The notes beneath the pieces are model-generated. The model did no database searches, was not told the origin of the DNA, and saw nothing but the letters and a program-made list of their open reading frames with translations. Both the position numbers and the translations under genes were made by a program. 64,000 nucleotides of DNA from Thauera sp. GTDB lineage: Bacteria > Pseudomonadota > Gammaproteobacteria > Burkholderiales > Rhodocyclaceae. Numbering within the stretch: the stretch's first letter is position 1; every line of letters starts with the position of its first letter. This document shows positions 11,142 through 20,010 of the stretch, piece after piece. Where the stretch lies: positions 1-64,000 of the forward strand of contig JANJTU010000065.1 in the NCBI GenBank assembly GCA_024710965.1, in the 5' to 3' direction.

Positions 11142-11474
11142 ATGACTACCCTTTCCCCGCCGACCGATTCCGTCCTTCGTCGCCACTTCGAGCAACTCGT
11201 CGCCAGTGCCGGCCTGCCGGCGCTGCCAGAGGACTCGATCCTGCGGCGCCATTGCACGCAACTGATCGAGAGCCGGCTGGCCGCAGCGCCCCCGACCGGC
11301 GCCGCCGCAGCACCGAAACCCGTGACCGCCACGGCCTCGCCGCGTGCGGCCGAATCGCCCGCGCCGCGTGCTGCCGCACCGTCCCGGCCACCCGCAGCGC
11401 CATCGGCGGCCGCGCCGGCGGCAAGCGAACAGAAGACCTGGTTCGGGCGCGTCCTCGACCGGCTCTTCGGTTGA
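11142..11474 (+). CDS. Unknown 110-residue protein with a duplicated motif, sigma-54 promoter
   Basis: I do not recognise this protein. Residues of about 9-22 and 32-45 are a tandem duplication (DSVLRRHFEQLVAS and DSILRRHCTQLIES), each probably an amphipathic helix. A Pro/Ala-rich linker of about 45 residues follows, then a short C-terminal segment with an aromatic-basic pattern (KTWFGRVLDRLFG) that could be a membrane- or partner-binding helix. There is no signal peptide. AGGAGG sits five bases before the ATG. It has its own -24/-12 promoter and lies divergent from the sigma-54 activator, which argues for a real, regulated gene. A role in alcohol oxidation or its control is inferred from the shared enhancer element alone. 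Confidence 0.75.
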   Translation: MTTLSPPTDSVLRRHFEQLVASAGLPALPEDSILRRHCTQLIESRLAAAPPTGAAAAPKPVTATASPRAAESPAPRAAAPSRPPAAPSAAAPAASEQKTWFGRVLDRLFG

Positions 11475-11525
11475 CCGGCGCGCCGAGGTCCGGTTTCCAC
11501 GCCGTTGCCCGGGCCGGGCCGCAGC

Positions 11526-12233
11526 TCAGGCTGCGTCCTCGAGCGAATCGAAACAGCGCCAGCCCGCCGCGGCGGCGTGCGCGCGCAGGCGCTCGTCCGG
11601 GCGGATCGCCACCGCCTCGTGGGTCCGCTGCATCAGCGCCAGGTCGCTGAATGAATCGGAGTAGAAGACGCTGTACGCGAGCGCGTCCCAGCCCCCGCCC
11701 AGCGCCGCGAGCCAGGCGCCAACGCGGTTCACCTTTTCTGCGCCATGGCACAGCGGCAGCACCACGCGGCCGCTGAAGCGTCCGTCCTGCACCTCTAGCC
11801 GGCTCCCGAGCAGCGCATCGACACCCAGGCTGTCGGCGAAGGCGCGAGCCACGACCTCGCTCGTGGCGGTGACGATGCAGCAGCGCTCGCCCCGCTCACG
11901 GTGACGGGCGAGCAACCGGTGCGCGGCCGCCGGCACGCGCGCAGCGGCCTGGGCGCGGAAGTCCCGCTGCAGCGCCTCCACCGCGTCCGTGCGGCGTCCG
12001 GCGAAGGCCTGCGCGGCGAAGGCGTGCAGCGCCTCGGCCCGCAGGCGGCCAGCGACGTATTCGTGGCAGCGCGCCAGATACTGCTGCTCGAAACCCGCCT
12101 CGAGCTCGCCCCGCCCGATCAGAAAGCGCAGCCACTCCATGCCGCTGTCGAAGGGAAGCAGGGTGTGGTCGAGGTCGAACAGCGCCACGCGCAGGCCGGC
12201 GGGGCTGTGCGCAGCGCCGTTCACGGTCTTCAA
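11526..12233 (-). CDS. HAD-superfamily phosphatase (subfamily IB)
   Basis: A 235-residue haloacid-dehalogenase-type hydrolase resembling phosphoserine phosphatase-like HAD-IB enzymes. Motif I is ALFDLDHTLLPFD with the nucleophilic aspartate, motif II is the VTATSE segment, and motif IV is YSDSFSDLAL. The start is uncertain: a TTG at 12233 overlaps the stop of the pabB-pabC gene (TTGA), and a GTG follows at 12224. Either keeps motif I intact. Co-transcription with pabB-pabC suggests a phosphatase step in folate, pABA or H4MPT metabolism, but the substrate cannot be deduced. Its 3' end converges on the small sigma-54 gene. Confidence 0.82.
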   Translation of the reverse strand: MKTVNGAAHSPAGLRVALFDLDHTLLPFDSGMEWLRFLIGRGELEAGFEQQYLARCHEYVAGRLRAEALHAFAAQAFAGRRTDAVEALQRDFRAQAAARVPAAAHRLLARHRERGERCCIVTATSEVVARAFADSLGVDALLGSRLEVQDGRFSGRVVLPLCHGAEKVNRVGAWLAALGGGWDALAYSVFYSDSFSDLALMQRTHEAVAIRPDERLRAHAAAAGWRCFDSLEDAA

Positions 12234-14161
12234 GCCGAGACGCCAGGCGCGATCAACTGCGCCTCGAGCGCACCGCGCAGCGCATTGCAGACGACGATGC
12301 GCTCGGCGCGCTGCAGGTCGGGCAGGCGCAGCGGTGCTTCGGCGGCCGACCAGGCCGGGTCGTCGAGCAGCACGCTGCGCATCACGCCCGGCAGCAGACC
12401 GGCAGCGAGCGGCGGCGTCAGCCAGCGGCCGTCGATGCGGACGAAGACGTTGCTGCGCCCGCCTTCGGTGAGAAAGCCGCCGCGGTTGAAGAACAGCATG
12501 TCGAACGCGCCCTGGCGCACGGCGTCGGCGATGGCCGCATCGTAAGCCGCACGCATCGTGGTCTTGTGGCGCAGGAAGGGGGCGTCGGCATCGACCGGCG
12601 TGTCCGCCAGCAGCACCCGCACCGGGCCCTCGGCCAGGCGCTCAAGCGGCGCGACGACGATGTCGAAGCCGCCATCGCGGTGCAGCGCGAGGCGCAGGCG
12701 GAAGGCGCCCGCCGCCGGCAGCAGCGCGCATTGCTCCGCGAGCGCGGCCGAAATCGCCTCACGCCGGAACTCGAACCCGAAGACGGCCGCGCTCGCCTGC
12801 AGGCGCGCCAGGTGGCGGCCGACGTGGCGCACGCCGTCCGCCCGCGTCGCGAACATGGTCTCGAACAGGCTGAAGCCGGGGTCTAGCCCGGTGAGGAAGC
12901 GCGCCTTCAGCGCGCATTCCTCGAATTCCTCGTCGGCCCGGCTGTCGATGACGATCCCGGCGCCGACGCCCATGCGTCCGGCAAACATGCGCGGCCCGCC
13001 CGCGGCGGCCTGTCCATCCACGGCTGCGGCGGGCCCGAGGGTGATGGTGCGGATCGCCACCGACAGGCAGAAGTCGCCGCAGGCCGCCTGCGCGCGCGCG
13101 CCCGCCGGCGCGTCGATCCAGCCGATGCTGCCGGTGTAGAGGCCACGCGGCGTCGACTCCAGCTCGGCAATGAGCTGCATCGTGCGGTGCTTGGGCGCGC
13201 CGGTGATCGAGCCGCAGGGAAAGAGCGCGCGCAGCAGCGCCGGGAAGCCGGTGTCGTCCGGCAATTCGGCCTCGATGCTGGAGGTCATCTGGAACACCGT
13301 CGAGTAGGGCTCGATGGCGAACAGCTTCGGCACCTTCACCGAGCCGGTGCGGGCGATGCGGCCGAGGTCGTTGCGCAGCAGGTCCACGATCATCAAGTTC
13401 TCGGCGCGATTCTTGGTGTCGTCGGCGAGCAGGCGCGCGATCTCGCTGTCGCCCTCGGGCACGCCGGCGCGGCAGGCAGTGCCCTTCATCGGTCGCGCCA
13501 GCAGGCGGCCGGCCTCGTGCTGCAGGAACAGTTCGGGCGAGCACGACAGCACGTGCGTCGGCCCTGCGCCGCCCGGCGGCAGCGCGATGAAGGCACCGAA
13601 GCGCACCGGCTGGCGCGCGCGCAGGCGCCGGTAAAGGCTCGTCGGCGCACCGAAGGCACGGAAGTCGAGGCGGTAGGTGTAGTTGACCTGGTAGGTCTCG
13701 CCCTCGCCGATCGCGGCGTGGATGCGCGCGATCGCATCGTTGAAGGCGTTGCGGTCCACGCTCGGGCGCACATCGAGCACACCCGCCGGTGCCGGGGCGG
13801 CGGTCTCGGCATCACCGGTCTCGACCGCCTCACCCATGGCCAGCCAGCGCTCGACCGCTTCACCAGACAGCCGCTCCAGGCGCTCGAACATCAGCAGGCG
13901 CAGCGCGCCGGCGTCGGCCACGGCGAGGCGCTCGTCGCCGGCATGCATCAGGCGAGCGCCCCATTCGTAGTCGGCGAGCACGACCGCGTGCAGGCCGTCG
14001 CGCATGTCGGCCTGCGCCGCCGCCCACACGGCATCGAGCTGCGCCGGCTCGGCACAACGGTGCTCGCGCACGAAAGCGGTGTACAGACGGCTCGAGGGCT
14101 GCGCCTCGGTGGCTGCGCAGTCGTCGAGCAGGGCAAAGCAGTCGGTCCAGGGGTGTTGCAT
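12230..14161 (-). CDS. pabB: Aminodeoxychorismate synthase component I fused to aminodeoxychorismate lyase (PabB-PabC)
   Basis: A 643-residue fusion. The N-terminal two thirds is PabB, shown by the chorismate-binding segments KNRAENLMIVDLLRNDLGR and FPCGSITGAPKHRTM. From about residue 425 it is PabC-like (GFSLFETMFATR... and NRGGFLTEGGRSNVF), a PLP fold-IV lyase. Together these make 4-aminobenzoate from chorismate, given a glutaminase subunit that is not in this window. 4-Aminobenzoate is the precursor of both folate and H4MPT, and the gene lies directly downstream of the Fae-like gene at the edge of the H4MPT island, so extra pABA supply for H4MPT is a reasonable inference. Confidence 0.93.
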   Translation of the reverse strand: MQHPWTDCFALLDDCAATEAQPSSRLYTAFVREHRCAEPAQLDAVWAAAQADMRDGLHAVVLADYEWGARLMHAGDERLAVADAGALRLLMFERLERLSGEAVERWLAMGEAVETGDAETAAPAPAGVLDVRPSVDRNAFNDAIARIHAAIGEGETYQVNYTYRLDFRAFGAPTSLYRRLRARQPVRFGAFIALPPGGAGPTHVLSCSPELFLQHEAGRLLARPMKGTACRAGVPEGDSEIARLLADDTKNRAENLMIVDLLRNDLGRIARTGSVKVPKLFAIEPYSTVFQMTSSIEAELPDDTGFPALLRALFPCGSITGAPKHRTMQLIAELESTPRGLYTGSIGWIDAPAGARAQAACGDFCLSVAIRTITLGPAAAVDGQAAAGGPRMFAGRMGVGAGIVIDSRADEEFEECALKARFLTGLDPGFSLFETMFATRADGVRHVGRHLARLQASAAVFGFEFRREAISAALAEQCALLPAAGAFRLRLALHRDGGFDIVVAPLERLAEGPVRVLLADTPVDADAPFLRHKTTMRAAYDAAIADAVRQGAFDMLFFNRGGFLTEGGRSNVFVRIDGRWLTPPLAAGLLPGVMRSVLLDDPAWSAAEAPLRLPDLQRAERIVVCNALRGALEAQLIAPGVSA

Positions 14162-14183
14162 GGTCAGTCCACGGCGTGCCGGA

Positions 14184-14717
14184 TCAGCTCCAGTCGTCGT
14201 AATCGTGCTTGATCGTGTGGCGGTTGGCGATCAGTTCGTCCAGGGTCGGCTCGTTGTTGAGCGCGCGCCGGATCGCCAGCTTGGTCGCCTCGTAGTTGGT
14301 GCGGTACATGTCCTTCTTGTCGAGCTTCGGATCGGTCGCGCAGCGCGGGTCGATCCAGACCAGGCTGATGATGCACAGCTCGTCGATCAGGTCGCGCGGG
14401 ATGATGCCCTCGATGATGCAGTCGAGCACCGCATCGGCCGTCGCCGACTGCACGACGCCGCCGAAGAGCTCGATGTTGGCCGTGTCCTTCAGCGTGACCT
14501 TGGGCACGGTGATCGTCGCCGGGCGCACCATCTGGTTGCACGCGCGGATCGCAAACATCGCGGTGTGGCCCTTGCTCTGCGCCATCATGTTGGCGAAGGC
14601 CTGGCCCACCGGGCCGTCGGTGCGGCCGATCAGGATCTCCGGCATGGCATCGGTGAACTGGCCCTCGGCCGCAAGCACGGTGGCCTCGCCGGCATGGAAT
14701 ACGTAGTTTCGGTTCAT
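14184..14717 (-). CDS. Fae-family protein lacking the active-site histidine
   Basis: A 177-residue paralogue of formaldehyde-activating enzyme, distantly related to the canonical Fae encoded at 28097-28609. The fold-defining segments are kept: ILIGRTDGPVGQAFANMM, AIRACNQMVRPATITVPKVTLK, and the C-terminal NYEATKLAIRRALNNEPT. The canonical A-H-I-D-L stretch, carrying the histidine proposed to act in catalysis, reads A-M-P-E-I here, with Met25 at the histidine position. It may bind H4MPT or formaldehyde without the same chemistry, as a carrier, sensor or divergent enzyme. GGAG precedes the ATG at 14717; a longer frame to 14813 lacks support. It lies between fhcC and pabB-pabC. Confidence 0.86.
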   Translation of the reverse strand: MNRNYVFHAGEATVLAAEGQFTDAMPEILIGRTDGPVGQAFANMMAQSKGHTAMFAIRACNQMVRPATITVPKVTLKDTANIELFGGVVQSATADAVLDCIIEGIIPRDLIDELCIISLVWIDPRCATDPKLDKKDMYRTNYEATKLAIRRALNNEPTLDELIANRHTIKHDYDDWS

Positions 14718-14856
14718 GAGCTCTCCGCAATGAGGCGACGGCGCCGGCAGGCGCCCTCGGGCAAACCGGGTGCGCCGGCGATCGCCGCGCCCCCGACCAC
14801 TTTCACACGGCACCGGCAGGCACCCGCCCCACCGGCAACCAAGCCAACAGTGCCGC

Positions 14857-15690
14857 TCAACTCGACGGAGCGTCCACGGCCACCAGCCACTCGCCCTTGC
14901 CGTCGGCCGCGAGGTCGCCGACGAAGCGGCGCGGCATGCGCACGGTCAGGTCGGCGAAGGGTCCGCCATGATAAGCCAGGCTGCGCGCCAGCAGCGCCCA
15001 GAACACCCGGATGTCGTGCGCGGTGGGGACGAAGCTGGCGGGCACCTCGGGCGCCGCGCCGGCGAACACCAGCGTGCCGCGGCGCATGCCGTAGCCGCAG
15101 TGGGCGCCGCAGCGCCCGGCGAGCGCGATCGTGCCGGCGACCATGCGCGCGGCGAGGAAGTCGCCGGCGTCGCCGTGGATCAGCGCCGTGCCGCGCCGCA
15201 TGCGGTCGCCGCAGCGCGCGCCGGCGTTGCCGCGCACGACCAGGGTGCCGCCGCACATGCCGTCCATGCTGCCGGGCAGCGCCCCCGCGGCGTAGTCGCC
15301 GACGCTGCCGTCGACCTCCAGCCGGCCGCCCGCCATCTCGCAGGCTGCGAGCAGGCCGGCATTGCCGGCAACGACGATGTCGCCGGCGCGCATCTGCGCC
15401 CCGACATAGTCACCGGCGTCGCCCTCGACGCGGATGCTGCCGCCGTCCATACCGCGGCCGACGCCGTCGAAGCGCGCCAGATCGCCTTCGAACACCAGCG
15501 TCGGCACTTCGGCCGCGCTCGCCGCGACGTCGAACAGCTCGCCGAGGGCGAGACGCTCGTTGCCGTGCCACACCATCGTGCGCGACAGCTCGGCGGCGTC
15601 GCCGGCGGCGGCCGCGAGCGGCGTCAGGCCGGCGAGTTCGACGCGCAGCGCCGGCTGCGCGCGCAGGCGCAGGTTGAAGCGCACGCTCAT
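14857..15690 (-). CDS. fhcC: Formyltransferase/hydrolase complex subunit C
   Basis: A 277-residue FhcC, homologous to subunit C of archaeal formylmethanofuran dehydrogenase. It is built from GXGXG-type beta-helix repeats, visible in the middle as recurrent G.L.V.G.AG..CG..M..G units between about residues 85 and 215. In bacteria the FhcABCD complex moves the formyl group from formyl-H4MPT to a methanofuran analogue and hydrolyses it to formate. The ATG at 15690 overlaps the fhcD stop by four bases. It is the last gene of fhcBADC, and 139 bp separates it from the Fae-like gene. Confidence 0.94.
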   Translation of the reverse strand: MSVRFNLRLRAQPALRVELAGLTPLAAAAGDAAELSRTMVWHGNERLALGELFDVAASAAEVPTLVFEGDLARFDGVGRGMDGGSIRVEGDAGDYVGAQMRAGDIVVAGNAGLLAACEMAGGRLEVDGSVGDYAAGALPGSMDGMCGGTLVVRGNAGARCGDRMRRGTALIHGDAGDFLAARMVAGTIALAGRCGAHCGYGMRRGTLVFAGAAPEVPASFVPTAHDIRVFWALLARSLAYHGGPFADLTVRMPRRFVGDLAADGKGEWLVAVDAPSS

Positions 15691-16613
15691 GGCGCGCCCT
15701 CCCCGCCCAGGATGCGGCGCAGGTGGAAATGGTAGGGCCCGAGCTTGCCGCCGTAGTTGCCGGCCGAAAGGCGCAGCACGCCGGCCGCGGCGCCGCGGTC
15801 GATGATCGCCGCCATGCCGGCGCGCATTGCCGCAGCCACGTCGGCCTCGGTAAGGCCGTCGATGACGATCTCCATCACGCAGTTCACCCCGGGCCCGAGT
15901 TCGCTGTGCCTGGCCAGCGGCGTCAGCGCCGGGCAGAAGGCCTCGTTGGTGGAGGCCGGCAGCGACGCATACTTGCTGCCGACCTTGGAGCCGGAGCGCA
16001 CCACCCCGCCCGGAAACGGCATGATCACGCCGGCCACGGCGCGCATCGCCGCCACCCCGGCCTCGGCGGCGGCGAGCGCGGCGTCGGTGTCGCGCGCCAG
16101 GATCAGCAGGTTGCCGCCGCCCACCGCCTTCACCACCGGCGTGGTCTCGGCACCGACGAACTCGCCGTCCATGACCGGCACGCGCCAGTAGCGGGTGCCG
16201 TCGAGCAGCTTCGAGATCTGCCAGCCGTCGCCGAAGAAGCGCAGGTTCTGCACCAGCGCGATCGGCTCGCCTTCGTCGAGGCCGGCGTAGATCGCCGTGG
16301 TCGGGCAGGTCAGCACGCACTGGCCGACGCGGCGCTCGACCTGCTTGGCGAGTTCCTTGCCCGACACCGCGAACACCAGCACCGCCACCCCCGGCCGGCC
16401 GTCGGGGGTCTCGTCCGCCGACAGCGCGCGCTCGATGCCGGCCTCGCAGCCGCAGGCGATCACCGAGGTGGCGAAGCCGGTCATCGCCACCGCGGCGTGG
16501 CCGGCCCAGGTGGCGTTGTGCGCGGTGATGACGAGCCGGGTGGCCTTCATCGGGAAGGCCTCGGCGAAGGTGTCGTCGATGTGGACGCCGTTGCGTTCCA
16601 TCGCCTCGCTCAT
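15687..16613 (-). CDS. fhcD: Formylmethanofuran:H4MPT formyltransferase
   Basis: A 308-residue Ftr/FhcD, which transfers the formyl group between 5-formyl-H4MPT and methanofuran. The N-terminus IDDTFAEAFPMKATRLVITA and the C-terminal NYGGKLGPYHFHL are family hallmarks. The frame remains open into fhcA in a shadow reading, but the ATG at 16613 overlaps the fhcA stop (ATGA) and matches the natural N-terminus; a second in-frame ATG lies at 16601. Its position in the order fhcB-A-D-C, with four-base overlaps at each junction, indicates tight translational coupling of the complex. Confidence 0.96.
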   Translation of the reverse strand: MSEAMERNGVHIDDTFAEAFPMKATRLVITAHNATWAGHAAVAMTGFATSVIACGCEAGIERALSADETPDGRPGVAVLVFAVSGKELAKQVERRVGQCVLTCPTTAIYAGLDEGEPIALVQNLRFFGDGWQISKLLDGTRYWRVPVMDGEFVGAETTPVVKAVGGGNLLILARDTDAALAAAEAGVAAMRAVAGVIMPFPGGVVRSGSKVGSKYASLPASTNEAFCPALTPLARHSELGPGVNCVMEIVIDGLTEADVAAAMRAGMAAIIDRGAAAGVLRLSAGNYGGKLGPYHFHLRRILGGEGAP

Positions 16614-18283
16614 GGGCGGCCCCCGCCGTGCAACTTGCAGCGGTGCAGCGCACCGCCGTTGGTGCAGGCACACAGCTCGTCGGTGCCGATCCTGGCGTGG
16701 CGCCAGTCGAGCGCCAGGTGCTCGGCGTGGTAGCGCGCCAGCGTCGCCTCGATCGCGGGGTCGAAGTCGGGCTCGACGAAGTGGGTGCCGCCCACCGGGG
16801 TCGCCTCGATGCGGCCCTTGCGCGCCACCAGCGTGCCGTCCTTGAAGACGTATTCGGGCGTGGTGAACATCGCCTCGCGGTCGGCGTCCTCGCGGTACAC
16901 CGCGATGTCGGCCGCGGCGCCCTCGCCGAGCTGGCCGCGGTCGGCGAGGCCGAGCAGGCGCGCCGGCGCGGCGCGGGTCATGATCGCGATCTCGTACAGC
17001 GTCAGCTCGCGGCCGATCTCGCGCAGCTCGGCGCCGGCGGCGACGTCCGGGTGCAGCTTGGCGAGTTGCTCGTCGCGGAAGGCCTTGTCCATCAGCAGCC
17101 GGATCAGGTGCGGGTAGCTGGTGAAGGGGCCGCCGTTGGGGTGGTCGGTGGTCAGCACGACGCGCCAGGGGTCGTCCATCAGCAGGAAGATCTCCAGCCC
17201 GATCGCCCACTGCAGCGCATTGACGTAGCTCTGCTCGCGGTAGCGGAAGGGCACGACGCCGCAGCCGGCGTCGCACTCGATGTCCGCTCCGACCCACTTG
17301 CGCGGGCTGCCGAGCCCGGCGTTGGCATGCTGGCGCATGGTGTCGCCCGAGGCCGTAACCGTCTGGCCGAAGATGATCTGGCCGACGTCGAGGCTGACGT
17401 TGGGCGCAGCCTTGATGCGTTCGACCAGGCGGCGCGCGGCGGAGGAAAACTTCTTCGGCCCTTCGGTACCGTAGCTGTGGAACTGGATGTGGGTCAGGTG
17501 GCCGGGCAGGCCTTCGAGGGCGTCGATCGTGGCCAGCGTCGATTCGATGTTGCCGGGCACGCCGAGGTTGCTGGCGTGGATGTGCAGCGGGTGCGGCACG
17601 CCGAGCTCGCGCAGCGCGCGCGCCAGCGTGTGCACCACGCGGCGCGGCGTGATCTGCCAATGGACGTGGTTCTCATCGACGTCGAGCTTGCGCTGGTTGA
17701 ACTTGAACGCCGAGATGCCGCCCGGGTTCACCACCTTGACTCCCATCGCGCGCGTGGCGTTGATCGTCCACCCGACGTAGTCGCGGATGCGCTCGAAGTC
17801 CTCGCCCTCGGCGAGCAGGCGCAGGAAGAGCTCGTCGTTGCCGAGCATGACGTAGGCGCCGTGGTCGAGGATCGGCGTGTCGCCCATCTCCATGTGGGCG
17901 TGGCGGGCGTTGGAGATCGCCATCGCCGGCTCGAAGGCGGCGGTGTAGCCCATCTCGGCGTAGCGGTAGCCAGTGGCGAGCGTGCCCGGCGTGCAGCAGC
18001 CGGCGGAGGCGAGCTCCAGCGCGCTGGCCGGGGCGCGGTTCAGCCGATGGTCCTCGGGCAGCAGCATGCGCGCGAGATTGACCTTGCCGCCGCCGATATG
18101 GGTGTGCAGGTCGATGCCGCCGGCCATGACGACGCAGCCGCCGACGTCGTACTCGCGGTCGACCGCGTCGTCCGGATGGAGCTTGACGATGCGGCCGTCG
18201 CGCACGCAGAGCTCGCGGACTTCGCCATCGACGCCGTTGGCCGGGTCGTAGAGGCGGCCGCCGCGCAGGCGCAGGGTCGTCAT
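16610..18283 (-). CDS. fhcA: Formyltransferase/hydrolase complex subunit A
   Basis: A 557-residue amidohydrolase-fold subunit homologous to FwdA/FmdA, the site of formylmethanofuran hydrolysis to formate. The metal-binding GGIDLHTHIGGGK motif near residue 55 and the later HIHASNLG, TTDHPNGGPF and GVKVVNPGG segments mark the active site. Pairing with FhcB and FhcD is obligatory for the bacterial complex, and the gene overlaps fhcB upstream and fhcD downstream by four bases each. Length and motif order are normal for the family. Confidence 0.96.
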   Translation of the reverse strand: MTTLRLRGGRLYDPANGVDGEVRELCVRDGRIVKLHPDDAVDREYDVGGCVVMAGGIDLHTHIGGGKVNLARMLLPEDHRLNRAPASALELASAGCCTPGTLATGYRYAEMGYTAAFEPAMAISNARHAHMEMGDTPILDHGAYVMLGNDELFLRLLAEGEDFERIRDYVGWTINATRAMGVKVVNPGGISAFKFNQRKLDVDENHVHWQITPRRVVHTLARALRELGVPHPLHIHASNLGVPGNIESTLATIDALEGLPGHLTHIQFHSYGTEGPKKFSSAARRLVERIKAAPNVSLDVGQIIFGQTVTASGDTMRQHANAGLGSPRKWVGADIECDAGCGVVPFRYREQSYVNALQWAIGLEIFLLMDDPWRVVLTTDHPNGGPFTSYPHLIRLLMDKAFRDEQLAKLHPDVAAGAELREIGRELTLYEIAIMTRAAPARLLGLADRGQLGEGAAADIAVYREDADREAMFTTPEYVFKDGTLVARKGRIEATPVGGTHFVEPDFDPAIEATLARYHAEHLALDWRHARIGTDELCACTNGGALHRCKLHGGGRP

Positions 18284-19659
18284 CGCGCGCCCTCCCCGCC
18301 GACTGTCGTGGCGTCGCCTATCGCGCCGTCACCGGTCCTGCTGTCCGCCTTCGCCTTGCCCGCCGCACCGAGGCGGGCGAGCAGGCTGCCGGCGACCTCG
18401 GCGACGCCCGGCAGCGTGTCGGCATAGACTGCCTCGAGCGGCAGCACGACACCGCCGTCGGCGCGGAACATGTGGCCGGCCGCGCCGATGCCCGGCGTCG
18501 ACACCGGGATGAAGACCACGCCGGGTCGCGCCGCCAGCGCCGCGGCCAGCGCGGGGTGGCCGAGGACGATCAGCGGCAGCGTGGTTTGCGGCGGTGCGAG
18601 CGGTGGCGCCAGGCTGGCGACCCACAGCAGCGCGTCCACCGCCCCGTCGGCGAGCAGCGGCGCGGTGGCGTAGCGGACCGGGTCATGGACGAGGCCGCGC
18701 CCGAGCACGCCGGTGCGCAGCGGCAGCCCGGACAGCCAGCTCACCGCGTAGTTGGCGGTGTAGGCGCCGTCGCTGCCGGTGAGGCAGAAGGCGGCCGCGC
18801 GCGTCGTCCGGTTCAGCGTGTTCACCATGCGCAGCACCGCCTCCGCGACCAGTGCGCCGTGCGCCGGCAGGCTCGCCGCCTCCCACACGATGACGCAATA
18901 GCTGGCCGCGTGCATGCGCTCGGCGAGCGCCGCCAGCGCCGCATCGGGCGCGGTCGGCCGGCGGCGGGCGAGCAGTGCGGCAAGCAGCGCCGCGGTGTCG
19001 AAGACATCGCCCTGCAGCGGCTGGTACTCGACGCTCGCGCCCTCCAGCACCAGGTTGCCCGCCGGCGGCACGCCGACGAAGACCACCTCGCGCTGCGGCG
19101 CGCCGTCGGCCGCGGGCGCGCAGCGGCGGAAGAACTCCGGATAGTGCGCCGCCGGGTCGGTGCCGAGGCAGACGACGAGGTCGGCGCGGTTGCGGATCTC
19201 CGCCAGCGTCGTATAGAACAGGCCGCGGTCCTGCAGCGCGCGCAAGGAGTGCATCAGCGTGTCGCCGTGGGCATGGTCGAGGATCGCGCCGCTGGCGTTG
19301 GCGAGCCGGTACAGCGCACGCGCGCCGGCGACATCGGTGGCCATGCCGCCGATCAGCGGCTGGCGGCTGGCGGCGAGCAGGCGCGCCGCCGCGTCAAGGG
19401 CCGCGTCGAGCGTGGCGGGCGCGCCGTCGACGCTTGGCGCAGCGGGCGACGGCGCGGCGCCGAAGTGCGCCAGCGCCGCCTGCGCCCGCGGGCAGTCGGA
19501 GCCGAGCAACCGCAGATCCGCACCGGCCTCGAGGCCGAAGCCATCGCACAGCAGGGCACAGAAGGGGCAGGTCCAGGCCTGCTGCCGGCGCGCCGGCGCC
19601 GCAGGGGCGCCGTGCCCGCCGGGGGCGTCGTCAGCAACGACCGATGTCTGAGCGTTCAT
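18280..19659 (-). CDS. fhcB: Formyltransferase/hydrolase complex subunit B
   Basis: A 459-residue FhcB, related to the molybdopterin subunit FwdB. The N-terminal CPFCALLCDGFG motif is retained, followed by the FwdB-type core (IGGMATDVAGAR, DHAHGDTLMHS, VVCLGTDPAAHYPEFF). Bacterial FhcB proteins work in a hydrolytic complex and are thought not to need the redox cofactors of the archaeal enzyme. The frame is open to 19800, but GGAGG lies five bases before the ATG at 19659, so the shorter form is chosen. It is the first gene of the fhcBADC operon, so the operon promoter should lie in the spacer that follows upstream. Confidence 0.94.
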   Translation of the reverse strand: MNAQTSVVADDAPGGHGAPAAPARRQQAWTCPFCALLCDGFGLEAGADLRLLGSDCPRAQAALAHFGAAPSPAAPSVDGAPATLDAALDAAARLLAASRQPLIGGMATDVAGARALYRLANASGAILDHAHGDTLMHSLRALQDRGLFYTTLAEIRNRADLVVCLGTDPAAHYPEFFRRCAPAADGAPQREVVFVGVPPAGNLVLEGASVEYQPLQGDVFDTAALLAALLARRRPTAPDAALAALAERMHAASYCVIVWEAASLPAHGALVAEAVLRMVNTLNRTTRAAAFCLTGSDGAYTANYAVSWLSGLPLRTGVLGRGLVHDPVRYATAPLLADGAVDALLWVASLAPPLAPPQTTLPLIVLGHPALAAALAARPGVVFIPVSTPGIGAAGHMFRADGGVVLPLEAVYADTLPGVAEVAGSLLARLGAAGKAKADSRTGDGAIGDATTVGGEGAR

Positions 19660-20010
19660 GCGCGCCTCCATGCAAAGCCCATGCCATTGCAGCGAGGCAG
19701 CAAGCGCGAAAACGCTCTCTCCCGGGCGCTGTCGGCGACATTGCGTCTTCCACTGCGATGGCGTTCCGATCTGACACACTTCGAGTTGCCGCTGTGCCAA
19801 AAAGCGACGCCAGCCGCCTCATCGTCTCGGCGGGCAGCTGCACCCAGCTTCGGCGCGCGCGCAAGCGCGACGAGGCAAGCCGATAGCCCGCCCGATGCGC
19901 TTGCGCCCGGCGAAGACCGGCTGCCGCGTGCGGACTCCGGCCAGCATCGCCCGACCGGTGCAGACGTTGAGCCGTGCCTGGCAGCTTGCGCGCCATGCCC
20001 GCGCAACGGC
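19660..20010. other. Gene-free spacer upstream of fhcB
   Basis: This 351-bp stretch holds no convincing gene. It must contain the fhcBADC promoter unless the operon is read through from the HisA-like gene, which points the same way and ends at 20011. I found no -35/-10 or -24/-12 pair that I could defend. The 19794-19811 segment only loosely resembles the enhancer element found before xoxF (12 of 18 bases). Confidence 0.5.

Noticed and set aside
19794-19811. A third copy of the xoxF enhancer element upstream of fhcB
   Set aside because: Only 12 of 18 bases agree and no -24/-12 promoter lies at the expected distance on either strand.
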